From the NCBI GenBank assembly GCA_900708905.1, contig CAADRB010000020.1, forward strand, positions 873,909 through 937,908: 64,000 nucleotides of DNA, written 5' to 3'. Position 1 is the first letter of the stretch. Every line of letters starts with the position of its first letter. Under the pieces are notes generated by a model. The model did no database searches and was not told the DNA's origin. It saw only the letters and a list, made by a program, of their open reading frames with translations. This DNA comes from Hymenolepis diminuta. Lineage: Eukaryota > Platyhelminthes > Cestoda > Cyclophyllidea > Hymenolepididae. The position numbers and the translations under genes were made by a program. This document shows, in pieces, positions 1-13,900 of this stretch.

Positions 1-3000
1 ATCTCAGGAGCATAGGAATTTTAGTAAACTATAATTCGTCCAAAACTTCTACTGACTTCACAATAAACATGATTGAAAAGAGACAGAGAAGTCGGCTTGC
101 ACGCCCGTACTAAGAAAGAAATAAAGAGGTGTTCGCGTAGTTAGAAAACTAAATTCGCGAAGGAATACAAAAAAATAAACCCAATATTTGTCCTTCTGCT
201 AAGTCAGAGGTCACAGGTTCGATGGCCATCGGGGCACATACGGTGAGTGAAATAGCCAACAACACTGAACTAATCCGACTAATGAGGGAATACCATAATT
301 TCAATTTCCCACCAGAACGATTCCAAGGTGTTGTCTCTCCGTTCAAGTTAAGTGTTGGTAAACAATTTCCTAATTTGATCTGAGGGTTACTAAATGTGGG
401 AGCCAGATAACTGGGACATATCAATAATCAACTTAAAGGAGGAAAAAGGACCGAGGCTTGCCATGCGGTAGGTAGAATACTAAGATAAATCGATAACCGA
501 ATAATGGGAGTAGTTAAAAATGGTAAACACCTGTTATCTACAGATCACCTTTTAGATCTTAACTTTAATTAACTTCAGTTAAATCTAGCAGAGAAACAAG
601 CAAAATTGCCTTGCCTACTAAAGAAAAAACCCAAATTGATTAAAACCGGAATGGAAACTTCAACAAATTATAAGTCCTTCGTATCATTTTTTGTCCTGCA
701 AATGGAATCCGACTTTGACACTGGTATTCATAATTACATTTTTGAGTTGTAGTATTATAAATCCTTTGCCCGGAAATGAAAATTTTTCCTCTATTGTTGC
801 AAAAGTTAACGCGAACTGCTTTATAGCACTATTATATCAGATTTCGGAAGAATTGCAAATGGCTGCAAAGATCTTTTAACCGTCCTAGATGCATGCTTCT
901 GTCGTTATAAAACTAATTGGAAGCACTTTTTAAGGTGCAGAATTGTAACAATAAAAAGAGTTCAAACCTTATTCCTTAATGAACTAATTTCTACTATGCT
1001 TAAAAGCTAAGCTCCAATCCGAACGCATCACTATGGAATACCTAAATCTAAACAGTTTTAAAGACAAAGAGAGATCTTTCACTGACTAAGTTCAAGTGGA
1101 TTCTTCGTATCTCCAAAATGCCTCAAATCATACTATCCTTGTCATTTACAGCCATATTGTTCCCTCTTCAACCGGCAATTTCGCACGATATTTAATTAGT
1201 CAATTGTTTTATGAATGGTTCTAAATAACTAATCATTTTCAGGTTTTCACGCAAAGCTAAATCCTGAAATTTAAATGATTTCAACATATGTCATTCATAT
1301 ATTTGAGAATTTTATTACACTTTTGACATGATGCTGATAAACGGAGCACAAAGCCACAGATGAGAAATTCTTGCAGGTGGTCTGTAAGTCGTCAATCAGT
1401 CTTGTCAATATATGGACACATTCTGTTCTTGAAAGCCTACCAGGTAATGGGATAAAGAATGTTATTGGTCTAGCGGTGTTTTGACTTTCAAACATATGAA
1501 GACGACTTTTATTTATACAAATAGTCATTTATTGAACTAATGAAAGGTTTTGGGGTATCCGCACTTTTGTACTGTCTTTCCCTGGGTCCGAGTCAACTGC
1601 AGCCTAACAATACCTAGCCGCAAGAACTGGACTTTCTAGTATTACTTCATTGTCAAAATAGTCTTGTTTTTCAATAGTTATTTTGTAAAGCCAAGGAAAA
1701 TGCCGAGAATTGTTACGGTCAGGTTTAATTATCTTTTTTATTGCAGTTAATTTTAAGCCTTTGATGGTTTATTTAAATATCCAAACGACCCCGGTTTTTC
1801 CACATTGTGGCTATTGGGAGCTGCTAACAACAGCTGAATAAGGAGATGTCGTGACACAAAGGCTGGAATATCGTTTTTCCATAACTGACATGTTCACGAT
1901 AATTTCAACCAAACCTTTAAAGAGACTGTCTCAAAAATGAGAAAGGTGACTAAGGCAGAACAACGCGTTTGATGTCTTAAGTTGACAGCCGACATTAGTC
2001 TCTCTAAGATATTTTTTCAATGCATTAGCCACTAATTTTGAACAAAATATCATTCGCCAAAAATATGCCGATTTATAATCACCTATTCTGAAAAGTCACG
2101 CAAAACATGCACGGCAGATGGAATTCTTTGCGTCGTATCTATTTGATCAGCATAGTTCATATTGAGTGAGAGCTAGGGCTTCGCATATTTTTTTAGTTAG
2201 CACTTAAATTATTAGTCATAAAAAACTCGAGTCAGTGTCTAAATATAGTTGGGATATTTTAGCAGATTAATTAAATATAGGAGATGCCTAAAAATCAACT
2301 TCCTCTAAAGGTTACAATTTGTTTAAATGCTCAAAAGTTACCGGCACAATATCCACCTCGAAAACTGGTCGGTGAGTACAAAATTGGTGAAGGATCATTA
2401 CAGAAAACTCATTCAGGTCGACACAAAGATTGTCCAGAACAGCTATTCAAAACTTCTCGTCTCGAATGGTGAAAGGTACCGCCCGAAAATGCTCGTACAC
2501 AATTTCATTTACCGATAAAACCAGTTTTAATGTTTATTATTTTAGGTAAAAATTAAGAAAATTGATTAATATTTAAATTATGGGATTTTTAAATAAAGAG
2601 TTATTTATTAACAACAATTTATTTTTTGGATACTCTGGTAATGAGGCGTAAATTTCGGAGAAATTTATCATGTCGCAGGAAATTCCAACCTAAGAATAAG
2701 TATTTACATATTTCGTTAAGTAATAATATCCTTACAACCTATGGCATATTTCCTATTTGACTTGCGCTAACCGCAAATCTGAAAGATTTATAAAGTGGGA
2801 GCCTCTAGGAGAAGATGTCAATGGAAGATGGAGAAAACCTACCAAGCTGGCGCCTTTTTCAACAGCAAAAATCAGCTTCTCCAAGATGAAAATGAGACAA
2901 TCGGAGCCAGAATATTTTACCAGGGAAGAACAGAGAGAAGGCATCAACCCTGTGACCAGTAATCTAAAAAGTCATTAATTGGAAGAGCGAAATTCGTGTA

Positions 3001-4048
3001 ATAGATGTCAGATAACTGAGGAAAATCAGTAAACCCTCTGCGTAAGGAGTCATAATCAGGAAGCCGTGAGAGTATAAAGTATGATGATAATAATCGATAA
3101 GCAAGTCATGAAACTTATCGGCAGTAAGGATACGGAAAGATACGGATGTTTGGGCAAAGCTCATATATCGGCTTAAGCCATCTAAAAATGTTCTGCGGTT
3201 ATTAAGGTGAGATTGATACTGCCGTCACCCAGTAATTTGAACTTTTATTTATACAGATTTATACCAACTTCTACTATTCAAAAAATTGGAACTGATTTAC
3301 GGAATTCAGTCTTTGTTCGTGAATACCTGTTAATCTATTCACCGCTCTTCAAACTAAACTCTGAGCTAAACACCCCAAACATCTCAAGAGAAGGTCCTAA
3401 AAAACAAAAGTTTTTCCCCAATCTTTGCAACTTGCATTTTCATTTTACCTCTATTATCTTTTATTTTAGCTAAGTAGAGGAAGTATTTTCCGCTACTCCT
3501 TCTTTGACCAAGGGCGTAGCACTCTAGAGCTTTTAATGAAAACAAGCACATTAACTTTTGATACTTTCCTGTTCTATCAATACTGTTGGTCATATATTTC
3601 AAATGTGTCCCAGTGAGTATTGTAATTATTACCTTTGACTTCAAGAGGAACAAATCGTCATTCCGAACACACGTTAGTTTAGGTATCAACTTGAAAAAAA
3701 GACAATTAGGCCATTGTCACACTCGCATATGACCATCAAGTAGTGAGAAAGCAGCTCTTAGACAACTGGAATTAATACTGGATTAGCCCAAATCCATCTG
3801 TTTAATACCTGCATAAAAAGTCAAATTTTCTAGTTTCTTAGTTCTTCCTGTCATCTGTAAGGCACCGTGATCACTATTTTGGCTGACAATAGAGTCTTTG
3901 CTGTAGCATAATCGGATCTCTATGGTATGTTTAAGAGACTGCATTCTGCTGGTTAATGGAGTAATTTTATAATTGCATAAATCTTTAAGTAGAGCTTGCA
4001 ATTTGATGTAAACTGACACTGTGACTTGTGTGTCTACAAGTACCAGAA
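1..4048. other. AT-rich intergenic sequence with degraded repeats
   Basis: No reading frame here shows a recognisable domain or a convincing exon chain. A degraded SINE fragment lies near 198-300. A patch at about 2926-2980 resembles one at 12068-12125 (both contain GAACAGAGAGAAGGC), so it is probably an old dispersed repeat. A 73-codon open frame at 2757-2978 (+) looks mildly protein-like (charged, few homopolymers) but runs into that repeat and has no recognised motif. Confidence 0.6.
198..300 (+). repeat. Degraded tRNA-derived SINE fragment (copy A)
   Basis: Carries a pol III B-box-like GGTTCGATGCC-type motif (211-226) preceded by GTCAGAGGTC, the same order as in the better copy at 25738-25940 (GTCAGAGGTCGCAGGTTTGATTCC). 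Only the middle of the element can be aligned by eye; the 3' part has decayed. Confidence 0.5.
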
Positions 4049-4098
4049 NNNNNNNNNNNNNNNNNNNNNNNNNNNNNNNNNNNNNNNNNNNNNNNNNN
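4049..4098. other. Assembly gap (50 N)
   Basis: Run of exactly 50 N, a conventional placeholder for a gap of unknown size. Confidence 0.99.
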
Positions 4099-4317
4099 CC
4101 CTCAAACTACCACAAGATGACAAGGAGGTAATACTATCCAATGTTCACATGCCAGTTGTCAAATTCACTCTCCAAGTGGAGATTAAATTTAAACACACCT
4201 GATGTCATTTGATAAATTTCTATGTCTGTCCACTTTGCCTCATCGGACGTGGATTTGCGAGGGAAGTTCATTTTCGGTAAAATTAACAGACTTTGAGGGC
4301 ATGAATAGAATTACAAA

Positions 4318-4490
4318 TAGGTCATGGGTTTGGTTCCTAGTGAAATAAATGACCAACCGCACTGATTAATTCTAGTTAACATAAAGGGTTGCAGAATTCG
4401 AGTTCTCATTAGGGAGGCTTCTTGATGCCATTATATACCCTAGATAAACGTTGAAAATCTTTTCCTACATGGGCTAGGGAAATATAGCTC
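4318..4490 (+). repeat. tRNA-derived SINE (copy B, 3' two-thirds)
   Basis: Aligns by eye with the copies at 16083 and 25738. Shared blocks, in order: a B-box-like GGTTTGGTTCC, a GACCAACCGC block, CATAAAGGGTTGCAGAA, TCTCATTAGGGAGGCT, and a 3' end close to GGGCTAGG. The tRNA-like head is lost or too diverged to see. Confidence 0.7.
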
Positions 4491-5575
4491 AAATTCGTAT
4501 TTCAACACTTGGCTGTTATTGGTAATTATTATCAGTTAGCTGAAATACTGTTGGAAGAAAACAGTGGAAGTTTCTAGTGCTAATGTCTAAGATGTTGAAA
4601 TAAATAAAAGTTAGTTGCAAATTATCATTATATCTTTTGCACCTTCTGGCTTCCTTGTTGCAGGAGAGGCTTTAGAAAGGAATTCATCAACACAGAACAG
4701 TGAAAAATGTTTCAGTTATTGTCCTTTCTAGCTTTTTGAAGGTAGAAGGGGTACAGGAGAAGGATTAAGCCTCCTTACTTGAACGAAATTTTACATGGAA
4801 GCGATAGATAGCGGGGAAAATTGACAAAAAGTTCAAAGGTCCAGGAAACAATCAATAATCTGCCGTAGACAAACTCATAAATCACATTCTCAAGAAATTC
4901 GATGTATATCTATATCTTACACTTTGTGTCAAATGTTGGCCAAGTAATACAATCATAATCATAATACCAGTCAAGACTTTTAAAGCATTTTCATTTCTTT
5001 TCACAGGCCTAATCAACTCACATTTACATTTTAGTCTAGGATCACAGAGGAATAAGTAGGTGAAAGTTAAATGTTATTAATACAAATTAATTTAATCGTA
5101 TTCTCACCACTTTCAATATTTTGGCGATGCAAACACTTGTAACTTTTAGTAGTGGTGGGATTTTAATTACCCCAGGGCTGTTAAATCTGTAGAACAAACG
5201 AAGGATATATACCCCTATTTTTATTTTTTTGCCTTGAACTGATTAAGTAAATTTTTCATAATTTATTAGATCTTTAGGTATTTATTCAAATGAAGAGGAG
5301 CTGAGCTAGAAACTTGAAATTGTGAAACAGCTGGCTATCCCTGGAGTGATTTGCCAACATACTTTTGGAACACAAAGGTTCGTATCTCCAAACGTTTCAT
5401 GAATGAAATAAAACATATCCACGTCTCTCACCCTCAAAATAACTTTGGCATGCTTTTTACTAAGTTCTCACACTCGCTTTTGAGGTAGATTGACATTTGA
5501 GCATTTGGAAAGGCGTCTGGAAGCATAAAAAATTCTTTTTTGTTTCAACAGCGAGCTTTTCCTTTGCTGATCTCA

Positions 5576-5773
5576 TTATTTGAAGCCTGCAAGGTGGAGC
5601 TGATAATCGTCCCTATGGTTCTTATTCCCAGTCTCCCCCTTGTCGAATTCCCCAAAATATGAATCATGGTTACCGCCCCTACGACTGACTCCGCGTTGTA
5701 TGTCTCCATGTTGGTTGAACGGTTTTGAGAAAAAATAGCAAATTCCGTTCTGTCGCTGCGTTGACAGCGACAT
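5576..5773 (-). other. Unassigned coding-like stretch
   Basis: On the minus strand, directly after a TTTTCAG that could be a splice acceptor, an ATG opens a 65-codon frame rich in Gly, Arg, Asn, His and Asp (for example RRGGNHDSYFGEFDKGE). Its base composition is clearly less AT-rich than its surroundings. It could be one exon of a low-complexity RNA-binding-type protein or a relic of one. I found no flanking exon with matching phase and do not recognise a family. Confidence 0.25.
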
Positions 5774-7198
5774 CTGAAAATAGCATATCTGCCACCTGTT
5801 AATAGAGGTGGCGATTTTTGGCCATTAAAGTTAAAAATGAAATGTTCAATGTGTATCACGAGTTGTTGAAGAGGTGTGAAATGGTACAGTTGTTGGCTTT
5901 AAAGCAATCTTACTTGGAAACTTAAGAAAAAAGCTTATGTTAGCTCTCTTGGGAGTACAAATGTTAATCGCTAATGCTGACACTGGATCTCTCAGTCAAA
6001 CAAATTATAACCACACAGGCAACGCTACTCTACGATTAGTTCATTTTGCATAAATGACAAGTAATTTCTACTAAATTTAATTATCCGATTGAGGTTGACA
6101 GATGGGATTAATTTGACTTTGAGATAACAGAAAATGCAAGAAGTAATATAGCAAAACGAATTAAGGCAGCTAACAGAATCCTTCATCAATTTTTACGCCC
6201 TTTGATTAACTACACGTTGACCTCTAATCTCGATTGACTAGTAAATTGATAAAAGGGCTCAAATAGAATTTAATAATATTTACGATGGAAAACGAAAAAT
6301 GCACCCCCTTTTTATCATGATGGGTAAGTGAAATCGTATAACAAGGAGTAAAGAGGAAGGAGTTAGAGTAGGACTAAATAATGAAATCAGTTCATTAAAA
6401 GAGTCCTGCTACATTTGCATTTAGGATTCATTTGATTATCCACATTTTACTCAATTGATATAGTTCATGGCCTCAAATCTTTGCGTTATTAAGTCCAAAT
6501 TTCGGGATATTATCTCTAGGTTTTTGGGTAGACTTATCCTAGTTGTTCAGAGCCTAGTAAAAAGTCGATTCCATTAAATTATCAGTTATAACCTATCGAT
6601 AAATTATTCCTTTCCTATAGCCATGAGTAACCGATATAGGCTAGCCAAGATGATAGTAGGATTTCACTTATGGTGAACTCGAACAGAACCGAAATGCTGG
6701 GAAAATTTTCTCCCATATCCTTTTATGGATATCTTCCTTGATCATGTTTTACAAGTTAATTTCTTTTTCTGATTCTAAAATCCACTCGAGCTTTTAGACA
6801 GATGTTCATTAGATAGATTTCGAAGTTTTCAATAATTTTAGATGAGTACGGCAAGCGGAAGTGTTCATAGTTGATTCATCCGTTGAAATAGTTTCGAAAT
6901 CGTCCAGCTGGTGTCCGTTGAGTAGTGACCAATTAGCTATTACGACGATGGGTTAGGTCTTCAAAAGGACTGTGAAAGCAGGAGACTGCCTTGAGGATCG
7001 TTTTAATGGAAATTATTAGAATTAAAATAGGCAGACATAGTCTTAATGTAGAGGTTAGACAGATAAACAATAGGACGCAAAACAGAACGAGATGGGAGCA
7101 TTTCACTATCCATGTCTTATGCAATATAAGGGATCTTTGTTGATAACTGTGACTGGAGAACAGTAATTAAACATGATTCGAATTTCAAATATAGGTTC

Positions 7199-7387
7199 AT
7201 GCTGTGGTTGTTTCTCTGTTGGTCTGCACTTATGAAGAGATTGTTTACTGATTTAGCTGATGAATTCGAGAATACCAGACTCGCTGAAAGGTCCCCAAAT
7301 GTTAAAAAATTACTTGAGATCGTCTCAGAATTGTCCAGAAGGAGTAGGTCAGATAATCTGAAAGTGGAACTGTACAAAAGACAGTAG
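7199..7387 (+). other. Unassigned coding-like ORF, charged helical
   Basis: A 62-codon open frame whose last 50 residues, from an internal Met at 7232, look like a charged amphipathic helix (for example NVKKLLEIVSELSRRSRSDN) and end in two adjacent stops. No homolog is recognised, and no splice-linked exon or promoter signal was found. A fragment at 7077-7098 (GCAAAACAGAACGAGATGGG) is echoed at 7463-7482, so the area may be repeat-derived. Confidence 0.22.
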
Positions 7388-10300
7388 TAAAAAGGCTCAT
7401 TAGAATCAATGGGACAAATCGGTTACTGTGTGAAATTGTGTTCTGTTCGACGCTTAGTAGCATGCAAAATAGAACAAGATGGGTAATAAAAGGTGTTCTT
7501 CTCACAAGGGGTTCCTCTAAAGCATTGAGTTGTTGTGAGTTTATACGAACTAAGCTTGACAGCCAACGTTCATTCAACATCGTAATAGATCACCGAAGAT
7601 TATAGTGCACTCTATGTGGTGAAACTTGAAACTTACACATGGATATTTGCCTAGAGACATGTTAAATCTGTTGTTAGGTTCTGGTAATGAAATCTGAAAC
7701 CGAGAGCTCGTCTTCCACATATTAACTATCAGCGTCTCATTGAGGAGTCGACTCAGTGTGAGTAGAAGCAAAATACTGGAATCTTATTTCCAATATTCGT
7801 GGTATTGGAAGTAAAATTACTCCCTGTAATAAAGACTGAAATATAAGACAAATTGAGTGCATTTTGGTGCTTTTTAAATAATAACAGGGCCAAATATGCT
7901 CAGAATGGGAGTCTTACCAGTAAAAGGAAAATACAGATGATTACCTTCGACCCTTTAAGCTCAATTCATTATATTAGATAGGCAAAATTATTAACAATTA
8001 CTATAAGATAGATCAAACAATGACTGAATGAGGGCAATAGGAGGAGATTGATTCAAGGATCTGAAAAGCGTTTTTTCACGCATTCATCGGATTAAGTATA
8101 TAATGTTACGTTTTTGCATTATTGCAAGGTTAGACGTCCTAAAGTCTGAATTTATTTGTCAGATTTAGCATATTCACTCAATAGTCTAGTGCTTGTGGAC
8201 CAAATTTAGAGATTAGTCACCTTGAGTTCAGTACATCCGTCTAATATTCCCCAATGCTTAACACTAGCTAAGATGTTCTAAAGTGGGACATTACATAATG
8301 ACCTCTTTAGTTATTAATTTTATTTCATTTGTGTTGGCCTTATCACAAAACTTTTAATTATAGCTCTCAATATGTATGTAGTATTAAATATTTTCTTTTT
8401 CAAATTTATTATCACTTCATGAATTCATTTAGTCGAAATGATTCCTTACGGTTCGTGTCAGACGACTAGAGTAGGAAAGGAATATTATTCAATATCAGTT
8501 TGGCAACGCAAAGACAGGAAAAACTGAAAGTAACCATTCTTTTATGCCCTTTTGACATCGGTTCGATTGATGTTTAATTTCGATTTTAGCTGAATAGGAA
8601 AATACTCTGAATATTAATTTTCATAAAACATTAATGTCACAAGATCGTGTGATTAAAAATAAGAGCGCACTTCGACTTGCTTAAATTTATTGATTAGATT
8701 GCATTCCTTCGTCCGTAGTAGCACCAGAACCAAGATTTGCATATGCGATATTAATGATGGTATAGTCTCTCTCCAGTCGCTTAAAGTCAGGCTTCTTTAT
8801 GATGACCCTATAACTTGTATAAAAGTGCTTTCCTATATCAATTAAAAGCACATTTCGACTAAGGACAGCCTAAATTAGCAATAGTTTCAGAACTAATGAA
8901 ATAATAAGTAAATCTATATCACGTTCCGAATTTTACACCAAATTAACATATCACTCTGATAATATACTTTCCTCATGGCCCCAGTAGCACAAAACGTAAC
9001 ACATTTTTTGATAAATTTCAATAACGTTGCGATTACTTTCACCGAACAAATCGCCGAGTGGGGCCAGAGATTTTAATAACAACTCTTCTTATATGATTTA
9101 AATCGCTGATTTTTTCTCAGTTTTTATTGAGTTTGTCAGCCCCGTCCAGCCTGAAACTTTTTAATGAAATTCTAGAAATCACTTTACATCGATTTTGATT
9201 AGGAATCAGTTATATTGTTCAGATTCGTTTACTCATGTTCCTGGTATCAAAGGACGATGCTTATAATATATACTATGTTCTTATTTAAGTTTCATGTTTT
9301 TAGCAAGTTCTCATAAACTATGATATACAGAATTTTAAAAATGTTGCTTCCAAAGCAGATCTCTGGAAGTTTAAAGCTTTAACAACTCCTTAAATTACTC
9401 GCATACTAAGAAATTTAAAGTCCAGCTATTCGAGTGCGATGTTTGTTGTGGATCATTACAAATAATCCCGCTCCGATTGATATAAGGGCCACCAAGAACC
9501 ATTATGCAAAACTCTGAATCAGAAGTGGTTTAAGAAACTTCAAACTGATGACTTAGTGGTTGACGAGTTCATTTTGGAAATCAGGAATTATGGGTTGAAG
9601 GTCTTTGGAGCATATCCAGCAAGCTGATTGGCTAATCGCAGTAGTTAAGTCTGACTGATAAAGGGGTTGAGCAGTTCAAATTTCTCACCGGAAAGTCTCT
9701 TCAATTTACATAAAATTCCATTTTTCACTTTAGTTATTATAAAGAAACAAATTATTAGTTAAAATGCATCTACTTTAAAAGTGGCTTGTTACTTCTCACT
9801 CACATTGTAGATGATTGGATTTTATCTGTAAAATTATGGGTCTTCTTACTAAGGATAACTTTGCCAATTACCAGAACTTACCTCATGATTAACCGGATAT
9901 ATCATCAGCACCACTCCTGTTAGCCATTTGTTTTTTTTAGGACTTATTTCAGGTTTCTATTTCTTAAAAAAGACAAAGTGATTGCTGTAGGAGACGGTAC
10001 GTGATAAAATTTATATCATCCATTTAATCATAGGTGGTCAGTTAACTGCATGATTTAAAACGCTAACACTATTCATGAAACGGCACTTTGATTTCAACTT
10101 CAAAGGATGTTAAATGTTTGGATATTGTCATAAATGCCTCCCCTCATATATTTAGTTAGCCACTTTCATTTAAATGTAATCAGGTAAAATTGGAAACGCA
10201 CCGTGAAAAGTGGATAAGTGCTAACTGAACAACTGATATCTGCTCATTTCCTTTACAATAGCTTGCTAAGTTAAATGTCTCTGTTCCCAGGATTAAGTCT

Positions 10301-10403
10301 TTTCCTAATGTAAATCTGAAATAAAACCATTTTTGGGAAAAAATGCGCTACGCTATGCATTAAGTCCAAAAGAACTACATGTATGCAATTTGACTACTGC
10401 AGG

Positions 10404-10426
10404 CTGAGGTCGTGACCTCAAGGTCG
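10404..10426. promoter_or_regulatory. Palindrome with AGGTC half-sites
   Basis: TGAGGTC, a 2-base spacer, then GACCTCA form a 7+7 inverted repeat. GACCTCAAGGTC overlaps it, giving several AGGTCA-like half-sites of the kind nuclear receptors bind. There is no gene nearby, so a regulatory role is only a possibility; a chance palindrome is equally plausible. Confidence 0.2.
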
Positions 10427-10897
10427 GTATGACACGTTCTGCGACACAAAATTTATGACAGGAAATGAGCTAACTTTCAGAGGGAGTGTGGAAACTAGTT
10501 TGAAATTAGTCAATTAGTTTCAAGGTCGCTCATGAAGTTACTAAATTTCACCCAGAGAAGTTCCTGGGTGGCTTAAAGATTATATTATTGTAAGAGCAGG
10601 TATATTCTTACGACCTTAAACTTATACGGGAAAAGTAATATTAAACTCCAAAATTACTAACCAAAAAGACTTGTAACCCAATGAATGATTCTTTTTGTCG
10701 TCTCTTAATAAAGAAAGCACCTTGTTTAAATACTACTTGAGTATAGAGCATGGATTGGCACTAAAGTTGTTCAGTAATATAGCAGTGAAAAGATTTCATT
10801 TCCGAATGTGAGCATCAATAAGCCAACTAGTGGACGAATAAAGTGTTTCGTTTACAAAATTTGTGTGATCACACATCGAAGAATTCGGTTTGGAATT

Positions 10898-10910
10898 ATG
10901 TATATTATAT

Positions 10911-10946
<36 letters not shown>
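10898..10946. repeat. TA dinucleotide microsatellite
   Basis: Nearly pure alternating TA over about 45 bases (TATATTATAT then an unbroken TA run from about 10917 to 10945). Confidence 0.9.
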
Positions 10947-10947
<1 letters not shown>

Positions 10948-13900
10948 CAACAGTATAATAATATAAAATTTTCCGGTTTTGATTTTCCTTTTTTGTAAGT
11001 GAAATTAAAAGCATTGAGAGTGAAGTTCGAGAAAATCAGCCATATTATTTGAAAAGCTAAACTGAAAGAGTGTAAACTATCGGTTGGGGCGTACTTATTT
11101 TCAGAGCCTATTATTCCAATATCTTATACCTAGGTTCCTTGTGATTTCAAAACAAATGTACAGCCAAAAGTAGCCGCATTTAATAAGAATTTGACCCATT
11201 TAAGCACATTCCATTTAGGACTTTAAATGTGGAAAAACGTTTTTTGATACTGATAAGCTAAGAATATTCATAAGATCACACTTATTGTCAATTAATCTCT
11301 CCTAAAACTCTGAAACGAAAGGATTTTATGGGAAATTACTAGGTTTCGTTTTGTACCCTTTTGCCAACTACATTTCTTGACTTGAATTTATTAAAAATTG
11401 CGTGTTGTTATGAAAGACGGCACATGTTATGTTATTTAATGCTTCCATAAATGGGATTAAATTAGTGGAATCTGTAGTATATTTATCACCTATATGGTTA
11501 AAAAAGCACCACCTTCCTCTGTAAAAACAACAAAAATATTGTTTTAGCATAATTTTCCAAAAAAACAGGATTTTGATGTTGAGAAAAAATATTCACTATG
11601 TCATGTTAATCAACCACGTCTGATTGCACCTGGGACATCCTTTGTGGTTTTGATCCAGATTAATTTCGTTCTAAAATGCATGGAAATGCAAATCTTGATT
11701 GCTATCTATTATGTAAAGTATGGTGAAACTAAAAGGAAGTTATCATAAAGATGATATCGGTAATAATCTCAAAGCATTCTTCAGACAAAAAAGATATGTC
11801 CCGTGTTTCCAATTTGCTGTCTGCATACTTTTATGCATCATCGTCATGATATTATCGGAGTTTATACACCCTAAAAGCTGAATTTTTATCGCCAAGTATC
11901 TTCTTCAGCCTATTCTTCAAAGCATTTCAGCTTTTTCCCTATTCCAATCTATTGAAAGCGGCTATAGCGTACAATAAGCAAACCTTGAGTTGTTACTTCT
12001 CAAATTCTCTGCTAACTATATGGCAAAAGTTAGGAAAAGGACAGTGTGTATAGCAATGTTTATTAGGAGAGAACAGAGAGAAGGCGTGAACCTCTCAACC
12101 AATGATTCAAAAAATTGGGTAGATAGAATGGAGTAAAGTTCAGTATGCTGGAGCAAAATAACAACTATCAATTGATAAACATCTTATGGTAAAGGAAATG
12201 ATTTCTTAGCGGATCAGAGGGAAGCCTAATGTGCGGCAGGTCTGAAGCTGGGATAAATTGACAGGTGAATTAAGGTGACAAAAGTGAATAAGGGACATGG
12301 TCACTAAAAGTTATTTCATGCTTGCATTACCATTAATTTATTCTAAGGGATAGTTCTTCATCTCTCCTTTTGTTAGTCATTACGGCTGTTATTAATCAAG
12401 TAACACATGCCCCTAAAGACTTTTCCTCCATTATATATACGTAGATATGTATGATTTCGGACTTTAGAAACATCTGTGCGGTATGATGCCAGATGCCCGC
12501 ACTCTTTCTCACATAACTAATTTCATTCTCAAAATATGTAAACTTGAACATAATGCAAATATCTCTATCCTTCCAAGAAGATAAGTGGCGATGATTTTTT
12601 AGCTTTCCCATAGAAACTCCTAAAATATGGCTTCTGAGCACTGATGGTTTAAACCCTTCTTCAAGATGGAATCACCTTGAGTCAGCTAATTGGAAATAAC
12701 GGGATATGGATTTATAATCCTGCCTACTAAAAAAGTATACTTTATTACGTCTGTAATACTGGATCTCATCGGTGAAGAAAAGTGACTACTACAGAAACTC
12801 ATCAATTATTGAATTTTAGACTTACAATAAATATGATATCCGATTTACCAGAGTACGGATATATCGATTCGATTTATAATACTTGCAAATCCTAGCTATT
12901 AATGGAGCATTTGCATTGGTTCATCTTTCACAATTTAAGAAATGAGAACTAGATGGCGAAATACAAAAGGAACTAATCAAAGTAAACCCTATTTCGTGAA
13001 AATCAGAAGTTGATGAAAGTATCTCTCAACAGTCTTCAAGCAGGACTTCATATAGAGAGCAAAAGACTAAAATACCCAAAGCTTAGATGTAGAGGAAAGA
13101 GGAATCAAAAAATTGTTAATTTTCAGATTCGAAAATCAAAAATTAACCTTTTTCTCTCTAATTAGAGATTCATAGGTTTATATCATCCTCCCCTATTCAT
13201 TGCGGACTGGAAATTTGTAGCTTTCAAAGATTCGATTTCGGAAGTGTTTAATAGCCCTTGAGGCATTCACTTCCGATTATTAGAAAATAAGAAATAATTA
13301 TTTATAATTTTACCACTCGTTCATGATAATGAAAAATCGAGATCTGATTTCCTTTAATAATAACATTCGTCAAACTCTCGACCCGGACTATGGCATTTTA
13401 ACAAAGCAGAGCTTACTATGGTTGTCTCAAGGTGCATCAATTTTATGAAAATGTACTTTATCACATAATGTTCTAGAAATGGTAAAAGAACAAAATTTTA
13501 AATATCTCGTACCTTTGATTGAAATAGCAGAAAATTACTGATGAAGTCAGTACTATAAAAGTTTTGATTTTTTATTTTTTGCCATATCAATTGAGTTTCA
13601 ATCGCGCTGGGATTGCATCATCTCTATTTTATATGCTTGAAATATCTATTTCATCTAGATTATATCTCGATTCAATAACATTTGTGAGCAATCATTACAT
13701 TAGTCGGCTTAGCGGATGAATATCACTAATGTCTTTAATTTGAGGTGGAGGAAAGACAATTACGTTAGTGGGCTTTAGAATTTTCTTTGTCCATTATTCA
13801 GTCCAATTTGAAGAAAAGTATGGTTATTATCTTGTCAACTTCGGATGTTTATTTATCTCAGCAACCAGAAAAAGCAGATTTTTATTGAGAATTTCCATCA

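Larger units (their letters stand above)
4099..10897. other. Intergenic sequence, no confident gene
   Basis: AT-rich sequence with one SINE copy (4318-4490) and two coding-like stretches described separately (5576-5773 minus, 7199-7387 plus). I see no chain of exons joined by matching splice phases and no known domain. A near-palindrome sits at 10404-10426. Confidence 0.6.

Noticed and set aside
149..424. 91-codon minus-strand frame
   Set aside because: Runs through the SINE A fragment; no protein features.
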